Positions 58,731 through 64,000 of a DNA stretch of 64,000 nt are shown here, one piece after another. Position 1 is the stretch's first letter. Every line of letters begins with the position of its first letter. This DNA comes from CAMLFJ01 sp035524955. Its GTDB lineage: Bacteria > Methylomirabilota > Methylomirabilia > Rokubacteriales > CSP1-6. The position numbers and the translations under genes were made by a program. Below the pieces are notes generated by a model. The model was not told the origin of the DNA. It searched no databases and saw only the letters and a program-made list of their open reading frames with translations. The stretch covers positions 119,243-183,242 of the forward strand of contig DATLFG010000107.1 in assembly GCA_035524955.1 (NCBI GenBank), read 5' to 3'.

Positions 58731-59348
58731 ATGGGTCAAGTCCGAAGGGAACTTATCAAGATCGGCGACGACCTCGCGGTCGACTTCGCCAATACCGTCT
58801 CCTCGCCGGAGGCCCAGGCCGGCTCGCTCCACTCCTGGAGTGACCTCATCGACTTTCTCGAGCTGCGTGGAGGGGTGGCGCCCGGCGACGGGGGGATGCT
58901 GCGGGCGATGGGGGAAACCGACGCGCGCCGCTGCGCGGCGGCCTTCGCGCAGGCGATGCAGCTCCGCGAGACGATCCGGGCCATCCTCGGCGCCATGGCG
59001 GGCAAGCGACCGCTGCGCGCGGCGTGGGTCGCCGAGGTCAATCAGGCCCTCGCCTCGGGCGCCGGCGCGTCCCGGCTGGTACGCCACGAGAACGGGTGGC
59101 GGCTGGGTCTCTCGCCGGGTCCGGCGGGTCCGCTCCGGGTCCTGGTCCCGCTCGCCCGCGCAATCGCCGTACTGGTCGTGTCGGGCCGGAGCGCCGAGAT
59201 CGGCAAGTGTGCGAACCCGCGCTGCCTTCTCTATTTCCGCGACCGGTCCCGCTCCCGTCGCCGGCGCTGGTGCTCGATGGCCGTGTGCGGCAACCGGATG
59301 AAGGTGGCCGCCCACGTTCGGCGCCACAGCCGCCGCAGTCCGGCGTAG
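58731..59348 (+). CDS. CGNR zinc-finger/ABATE-domain regulator
   Basis: 205 residues. N-terminal ABATE-type stress-ligand domain (L-A-V-D-F-A-N-T-V, L-R-E-T-I-R-A-I). C-terminal CGNR zinc finger C-A-N-P-R-C, W-C-S-M-A-V-CGNRMKVAAHVRRH, which binds DNA. No ribosome site before the ATG. Probably regulates itself and the divergent MOSC gene. Confidence 0.92.
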   Translation: MGQVRRELIKIGDDLAVDFANTVSSPEAQAGSLHSWSDLIDFLELRGGVAPGDGGMLRAMGETDARRCAAAFAQAMQLRETIRAILGAMAGKRPLRAAWVAEVNQALASGAGASRLVRHENGWRLGLSPGPAGPLRVLVPLARAIAVLVVSGRSAEIGKCANPRCLLYFRDRSRSRRRRWCSMAVCGNRMKVAAHVRRHSRRSPA

Positions 59349-59354
59349 CCCGCT

Positions 59355-59387
59355 TTGCCCTTGACAGCCCCCCCGGGCCGAGGGCAA
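59355..59387 (+). promoter_or_regulatory. Hairpin with TTGACA ahead of the oxidoreductase operon
   Basis: TTGCCCT (59355-59361) pairs with AGGGCAA (59381-59387). A TTGACA overlaps the left arm (59361-59366), but no -10 lies at 16-18 bases; TATGGT comes at 23. Promoter location is therefore uncertain. Confidence 0.4.
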
Positions 59388-59450
59388 GGTATGGTCCGAC
59401 CAGCCGACCAGCGGCCAACCGGACGCGCGTTTCGAGGAAGGAAGGGAACA

Positions 59451-60656
59451 ATGGCTCACTTCACCTCCGAGGTGGTCTATCGCGGCATCTTCCAGAAGAA
59501 CCTCGCGGCGAGAATATGCCGGGGCATCGTGCTCTCCGCGCGCAAGGCCGGCCGGTGGGGCATCGCGTTCGGGCGTTACGGGGACAGCCCCCAGCGCAAC
59601 GGCATCCCCGCCAAGGACTTCGCGATCGTGGCGGACACGCAGGAAGAGCTCGAGCAGAACATGGCCCGCTACGAGCCCAAGGAAGTCGACGTCACGATCT
59701 GCGTGGACGATACGCTCTCCAAGGGCGTCGAGTCCTGGGCCTGGTACGGGCTACAGCCGATCAACCGGCTGACCGTCTCCGGCGGCACCGTGCTGATGAC
59801 CTCGCTCCAGAACCCGGCCCAGCTCCTGAAGGACATCCACAAGAAGGACGCGCCGTACAACCTGGCCCTCATCCGGGCCAAGGCCTCCTTCTCCGGACTC
59901 TGGGTCTACAAGGAAGACCACACCGAGGCGCGCATCCTGGGCGCCCTGGCCAAGATCCAGCCCGAGTTCCTGTCGCTCGACGCGGTGTGTCAGGCGATCA
60001 AGGAAGCCGAGTGGGGCTCCGATCTCAAGGTGGCCTCGGCCCGCAAGGCCCACGAGCGGCTGGAGACCCAGCCGATCAAGATCACCGAGGGCAACCCGGA
60101 GACGCCGTTCTCCTTCGAGAAGCCGAAGTGGTGGGAGATGCGGGAGGGCGTCACCATCCCGGCGATCCCCATCGGCAAGCCGATGGAGGGCGGCAAGGGT
60201 TACGTGCCCGAGCGCAACCCGTACTTCAAGAAGTTCACGACCCGCACCATGCGGCCGGTGATCGACTTCGACAAGTGCGTGAAGTGCACGCTCTGCTGGA
60301 TCCAGTGCCCCGACTCCTGCTTCGACGTGACTCCGGACGGCCTTTACGACGCCAACATGGAGTCCTGCTGCGGCTGCGGCGTCTGCGAGGCGGTGTGCCC
60401 GGCCAAGGACTGCGTGACCATGGTGCGCGAGGATGCCTTCGAGGACAACGCGAGTCAGTGGGAGATGTGGCGGACCGACAAGGCCGGGTACAAGACGTGG
60501 ATGACCGACAAGATCCACAGCAAGGAGCACATCACGCGGTCCCACGGTTTCCGCTTCCGGGGTCAGTACGAGGAGGAGATCAAGAAGGAGCTGGAGTCGG
60601 GCGGTATCGAGATCACCGCAGGCATTCCCGGCGAGAACGCCGAGTCGAAGAAGTAG
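59451..60656 (+). CDS. 2-oxoacid:ferredoxin oxidoreductase, fused gamma-delta subunit
   Basis: 401 residues, GGAAGG ribosome site. Residues 1-200 are the gamma domain (G-I-V-L-S-A-R-K-A-G-R-W-G-I-A-F-G-R-Y-G-D, T-I-C-V-D-D-T-L-S-K). After a linker come two 4Fe-4S clusters, CVKCTLCWIQCPDSC and CCGCGVCEAVCPAKDC. The gamma-delta fusion followed by separate alpha and beta is the subunit plan of Moorella oxalate oxidoreductase. First gene of the operon; passes electrons to ferredoxin. Confidence 0.9.
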   Translation: MAHFTSEVVYRGIFQKNLAARICRGIVLSARKAGRWGIAFGRYGDSPQRNGIPAKDFAIVADTQEELEQNMARYEPKEVDVTICVDDTLSKGVESWAWYGLQPINRLTVSGGTVLMTSLQNPAQLLKDIHKKDAPYNLALIRAKASFSGLWVYKEDHTEARILGALAKIQPEFLSLDAVCQAIKEAEWGSDLKVASARKAHERLETQPIKITEGNPETPFSFEKPKWWEMREGVTIPAIPIGKPMEGGKGYVPERNPYFKKFTTRTMRPVIDFDKCVKCTLCWIQCPDSCFDVTPDGLYDANMESCCGCGVCEAVCPAKDCVTMVREDAFEDNASQWEMWRTDKAGYKTWMTDKIHSKEHITRSHGFRFRGQYEEEIKKELESGGIEITAGIPGENAESKK

Positions 60657-60671
60657 GGAGGGACCGAGACC

Positions 60672-61901
60672 ATGGCAGTGGAGACCAAGCCCGCAGCAGC
60701 AGTCGCCGATCACAAGGAGATGCTGATCTCCGGCAGCGAGGCCTGCGCCGAGGCCCTGACCCTCGCCGACCTCGACGTGGTGACCGCGTACCCGATCCGG
60801 CCCTACGACACGGTCATGCAGGCCATCGCGAAGAAGATCGCCAACGGCCATCTGGAGGCGGAGTACATCGTCGCCGAGGGCGAGCACAGCCAGTTCGAGA
60901 TCGTCAAGCACGCGTCCACGGTGGGGGCGCGCGTGTTCTGCGGCTCCTCCGGCGTCGGCTGGATGTACGCGATGGAGTGCCTGACCGTCACCCCGCCGCT
61001 GCGCGTGCCGATGGTCTGCATGGTCGGCAACCGGGCGCTCGACGACCCGGGTGCCTTCGGCGTGGAGCACAACGACGCCTTGGTCGTCCGGGACCTCGGC
61101 TGGCTGCTGATCTGGGTGGACACGGCCCAGGAGATGCTGGACACCACGCTACTCGCCTACCGCATTGCGGAGGACCGCCGCGTGTTCCTGCCGATCGCGA
61201 TCTCCGCGGACGGCGCCTTCCTCACGCATTCCCAGACGATCTGTCAGGTCCCGAGCCGGGCCCTGGTGGACAAGTTCCTGCCGCGCTACGACCGGGGCGA
61301 TCTGCAGCTCCACCCGGACAATCCGATCACGGTGGCGCCCCAGGCCAACGAGGACTGGGTCATCGAGATCCGCCGGCAGAACGACGAGGCCATGAAGCGG
61401 GCCAGCGCCGTCATCGAGGAGGCCTACGCCGACTTCCGGAAGGTGATGGGTCGCGGACCCGAGAACCCCTGGTTCGAGGAGTACATGACCGATGACGCGG
61501 AGATCATCCTGGTCGGCATGGGGACGATCTCGCTGCCGATGAAGGTCGGCATCCGCAACATGCGGGCGCAGGGCAAGAAGGTGGGCCTGGTGCGGCCCCG
61601 CTGGTTCCGCCCGTTCCCGACCGACCGGATGGTGAAGGCGCTCTCGAAGGCCTCCGCCATCGGTGTCATCGACCGCGACTACTCCTTCGGCTCGCCGTTC
61701 AACTCGGGGGTGGTCGCCAACGAGATCCGGGCCGCGATGTACAATGCCGACAAGCGGCCGCCGCTGCTGAGCTTCATCTGCGGCCTGGGCGGCCGCGAGG
61801 TCACCCTGGAAGACGTCGCCAAGGCGGCGGACATGTGCTACGCGGCCGCGAAGGCCGGGAAGTCGGATCCGAAGACCCATTGGCTGGGCGTCAGGGAATA
61901 G
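60672..61901 (+). CDS. 2-oxoacid:ferredoxin oxidoreductase alpha subunit, oxalate-oxidoreductase-like
   Basis: 409 residues, GGGAGG site. Where pyruvate enzymes have YPITP, this has AYPIRPYD, with Arg43. Arg121 and Asp124 lie in VGNRALDDPGAFG. From memory, oxalate oxidoreductase uses Arg31, Arg109 and Asp112 of its alpha subunit; all three match here with the same offset of 12. That argues for oxalate, or another anionic 2-oxoacid, rather than pyruvate. The rest (V-A-E-G-E-H-S-Q-F-E, C-G-S-S-G-V-G-W) is typical alpha. Confidence 0.9.
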   Translation: MAVETKPAAAVADHKEMLISGSEACAEALTLADLDVVTAYPIRPYDTVMQAIAKKIANGHLEAEYIVAEGEHSQFEIVKHASTVGARVFCGSSGVGWMYAMECLTVTPPLRVPMVCMVGNRALDDPGAFGVEHNDALVVRDLGWLLIWVDTAQEMLDTTLLAYRIAEDRRVFLPIAISADGAFLTHSQTICQVPSRALVDKFLPRYDRGDLQLHPDNPITVAPQANEDWVIEIRRQNDEAMKRASAVIEEAYADFRKVMGRGPENPWFEEYMTDDAEIILVGMGTISLPMKVGIRNMRAQGKKVGLVRPRWFRPFPTDRMVKALSKASAIGVIDRDYSFGSPFNSGVVANEIRAAMYNADKRPPLLSFICGLGGREVTLEDVAKAADMCYAAAKAGKSDPKTHWLGVRE

Positions 61902-61911
61902 GAGACCAACG

Positions 61912-62922
61912 ATGGCTGATACCGCCTTCACGAACGCGACGCAGATCCTGGAGCCCTTCAAGGGCGTCAAGAAGGTCACGATCGAGGAGTACTTCACCTC
62001 CGGCCACCGCACCTGCCAGGGCTGCGAGTCGGCCCTCGTGATGAAGCTCATGGTCAAGGCGGCGGGTCCCCGGACCATCGTGCTCGGCTCGACCGGCTGC
62101 ATGTACGTGGCCAACACCACGTACTACACGACCCCGTGGGTGGTGCCGTGGATGCACACCCAGCTCGGCTCCTCCGGCTCGGCCGCTCTCGGCACCGCGG
62201 CGGGGCTGAAGGCGCTGATGAAGAAGGGCAAGATGAAGTCGGAGCCGATCAACGTCATCGCCTTCTGCGGCGACGGCGGCGGCGCCGACATGGGCCTGGG
62301 CGCCATCTCGGCGACGCTCACCCACAGGGAGTACAACTCGCTGATCTTGATGTATGACAACGAGTCGTACGCCAATACCGACATCCAGCTCTCGGGCTCC
62401 ACGCCCTACGGCGCGAACACGACGTTCAGCCCGCCCGGATCGGTGAAGCGCATCATCCACACCCGGTGGAAGAAGAACACCGCCGGGATGCTGGCGGCCG
62501 GTCACCCCGAGTGTCGCTACGTCGGGACGGTGTGCGCCTCATACGCCGTCGAGATGATGAACAAGGTCCGCAAGGCGCTCACCATCGGCGGGCCGACCTT
62601 CATCCACTCGCTCGACCCGTGCCCCAAGGGCTGGGACTACGATCCGATGCTCTCCCACGAGCTGGGCGAGCTGGCCGTGGAGACCGGCGTTTTCCCGCTC
62701 TACGAGGTCGAGGACGGGGTGGTGCGGCACTACGGCAAGACCAAGGCGATCGTGGAGGGTCGGCCGCGCAAGCCGGTCCGCGAGTACCTGCTCAAGCAGG
62801 GGCGCTTCGCCCACTTCACCGAGGAAGATCTCGACTACTTCCAGGCCAAGGTGGACGAGATGTGGAACAAGTGGGAGATCCCGGGCGTCATCCCGTTCTG
62901 GAAGGAACGCCCCGGCAAGTAA
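61912..62922 (+). CDS. 2-oxoacid:ferredoxin oxidoreductase beta (TPP) subunit
   Basis: 336 residues, AGGAGA site. Cluster Cys pair in RTCQGCES and further Cys near 230. TPP motif starts GDGGGADMGLG and ends YDNESYANTD. P-Y-G-A-N-T-T-F follows. Completes the enzyme; with alpha and gamma-delta it would split oxalate to two CO2 with two low-potential electrons if the oxalate assignment holds. Confidence 0.92.
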   Translation: MADTAFTNATQILEPFKGVKKVTIEEYFTSGHRTCQGCESALVMKLMVKAAGPRTIVLGSTGCMYVANTTYYTTPWVVPWMHTQLGSSGSAALGTAAGLKALMKKGKMKSEPINVIAFCGDGGGADMGLGAISATLTHREYNSLILMYDNESYANTDIQLSGSTPYGANTTFSPPGSVKRIIHTRWKKNTAGMLAAGHPECRYVGTVCASYAVEMMNKVRKALTIGGPTFIHSLDPCPKGWDYDPMLSHELGELAVETGVFPLYEVEDGVVRHYGKTKAIVEGRPRKPVREYLLKQGRFAHFTEEDLDYFQAKVDEMWNKWEIPGVIPFWKERPGK

Positions 62923-62969
62923 CTCGGCCTCAGCAGCGAACGGCCCGGCCCGACCGAGAAGGAGGGGAC

Positions 62970-63965
62970 ATGATCCGTCACTGGCGACGTCTCGCGGCTT
63001 TCGTCCCGGTGCTTGCTCTTGCTGCGTTTGCATCCCCCTCGGCCGCTCCGGCCTGGGAGCCCACCAAGCCCATCGAGTTCGTGATCCCGGCCGGCACCGG
63101 CGGGGGCGCGGACCAGATGGCCCGGCTCATCGCGGGCATCGCCGAGAAGCACAAGCTCTCCCCGCGGCCCTTCATCGTGGTGAACAAGTCGGGCGGCGCG
63201 GGCGCCGAGGGTTTCCTCCACGTGAAGGGCAAGAAGGGTGACGCTCACACCATCATCATCACCCTCTCGAACCTGTTCACGACCCCGCTGCACACCGGGG
63301 TGCCCTTCAACTGGAAGGACTTGACCCCGGTGGCCCGCCTGGCCCTGGATCGATTCATTCTCTGGGTCAACGCCGAGACCCCGTACAAGACTGCGAAGGA
63401 GTACATGGCGGTGGTCAAGGAGCGCTCCGGCGGCGGGGAGCGGATGAAGATGGGGGGGACCGGGTCGGCCCAGGAGGACCAGATCATCACCATCCAGGTC
63501 GAGCAGGCGCTCGGGGTGAAGCTCACCTACGTGCCGTTCAAGGGCGGCGGCGAGGTGTGCGTGAACCTGGTCGGCAAGCACGTGGACTCCACCGTCAACA
63601 ACCCGATCGAATGCGCCGGGCACTGGAAGGCCGGCCGCGTCCGGCCGCTGGCGGTGTTCGACCCGGAGCGCATCCCCGACGCCGAGTGGAAGGAGATCCC
63701 CACCGTCAAGGAAGCGCTCGGCCTCGACATCAGCTACAACATGCTGCGCGGGATCTTCGGACCCCCCGACATGCCGAAAGACGCCGCGGCCTGGTACGAG
63801 GCCTTCCTGAAGAAGGTCATGGACACCCCCGAGTTCAAGGACTATCTCTCCAAGGGGGCGCTCAAGGCCGCCTACAGCACCGGGCCCGAGTACGTGAAGT
63901 GGCTCGGGGAGGCCGAGCAGCTGCACAAGGACCTGATGACGAAGGGCGGCCTCCTCAAGAAGTAG
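62970..63965 (+). CDS. Tripartite tricarboxylate transporter (TctC/Bug) solute-binding protein
   Basis: 331 residues, GGAGGGG site. Signal peptide 1-28 ending SAAPAWE. TctC/Bug fold: I-E-F-V-I-P-A-G-T-G-G-G-A-D-Q-M-A-R, V-N-K-S-G-G-A-G-A-E-G, T-G-S-A-Q-E-D, and Y-V-P-F-K-G-G-G-E. Binds small carboxylates outside the cytoplasmic membrane. TctA/TctB membrane genes may lie just past the window. Its place 47 bases after the beta gene suggests it fetches the enzyme's substrate. Confidence 0.9.
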   Translation: MIRHWRRLAAFVPVLALAAFASPSAAPAWEPTKPIEFVIPAGTGGGADQMARLIAGIAEKHKLSPRPFIVVNKSGGAGAEGFLHVKGKKGDAHTIIITLSNLFTTPLHTGVPFNWKDLTPVARLALDRFILWVNAETPYKTAKEYMAVVKERSGGGERMKMGGTGSAQEDQIITIQVEQALGVKLTYVPFKGGGEVCVNLVGKHVDSTVNNPIECAGHWKAGRVRPLAVFDPERIPDAEWKEIPTVKEALGLDISYNMLRGIFGPPDMPKDAAAWYEAFLKKVMDTPEFKDYLSKGALKAAYSTGPEYVKWLGEAEQLHKDLMTKGGLLKK

Positions 63966-64000
63966 AGGCTCCCGATCGACGCCGCGCCCGGGGGGCACCG

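Noticed and set aside
59361..59395. TTGACA...TATGGT as the promoter of the oxidoreductase operon
   Set aside because: Spacer is 23 bases, too long for a normal sigma-70 promoter; kept only as a note on the hairpin.

Overview
The window is about 70% G+C and densely packed. Many genes are joined by 4-base start/stop overlaps (ATGA, GTGA, TTGA). No rRNA, tRNA, CRISPR array, transposase or phage gene was seen, so this looks like ordinary chromosome. The gene mix combines acyl-CoA and PHA metabolism, class III PHA synthase, sigma-54 signalling, an oxalate-type 2-oxoacid oxidoreductase, a tricarboxylate-type binding protein and many solute and redox genes. That suits a free-living, non-fermenting soil or sediment bacterium such as Candidatus Rokubacteria/Methylomirabilota or a deep deltaproteobacterial relative. 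The taxonomic assignment is inference; no marker gene was compared.

Layout. 1-4800 (minus): GAF histidine kinase (cut by the window edge), GGDEF-EAL protein behind a perfect sigma-54 promoter, and a small membrane-anchored protein. 4930-10392 (plus): thiolase remnant, a 119-aa protein, sirtuin, ketopentenoate-type hydratase, CoA Nudix hydrolase, crotonase, cysteine-rich mini-ORF, FecR-like protein and hotdog protein. 10389-14980 (plus): NtrC-type regulator, a second perfect sigma-54 promoter, an orphan Fis-like DNA-binding protein, a 48-aa Cys-rich fragment and a hybrid histidine kinase. 14991-16921 (minus): SppA and an LLM flavoenzyme. 17016-28580 (plus, phasin minus): tandem PilZ protein, then TetR, enoyl-CoA hydratase, SDR, SCP2, PhaC, PhaE, PhaJ-like hydratase, PhaR, phasin, two acyl-CoA synthetases, SDR and thioesterase. 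This reads as a unit that activates fatty acids, runs partial beta-oxidation and diverts (R)-3-hydroxyacyl-CoA into polyhydroxyalkanoate.

28421-33455: carboxylesterase and DUF445 (minus), zinc alcohol dehydrogenase (plus), LysR (minus). 33555-37355 (plus): leuC, leuD, epoxide-hydrolase-like protein and a DMT transporter. 37352-43973: queF, ychF (plus), methyltransferase, M23 peptidase, then a UroD-fold protein, a two-domain hotdog hydratase and a RACo-type corrinoid activator. 44081-48108 (plus): Dpp/Opp-type ABC importer with a Tat-exported binding protein. 48178-52046: cytochrome P460-cupredoxin fusion, SnoaL-like, small secreted protein, Smr, methyltransferase, 58-aa protein and a CHAT/caspase-like protein. 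52236-57850 (plus): PdxR/MocR-like regulator, PLP lyase, GNAT, pdxS, peroxiredoxin and pdxT. 57981-59348: MOSC and CGNR zinc-finger regulator. 59451-63965 (plus): three-subunit 2-oxoacid:ferredoxin oxidoreductase with oxalate-oxidoreductase signature residues and a TctC-like binding protein.

Small-scale structure. Two intergenic repeat families are visible. One has three copies with a GC-rich hairpin ending in GCTCGAA. The other contains CCCTCACCCTG; one of its copies lies in frame inside a hotdog-dehydratase gene. Several genes have a -10 box 6-8 bases before the ATG and no ribosome binding site, suggesting leaderless transcripts.
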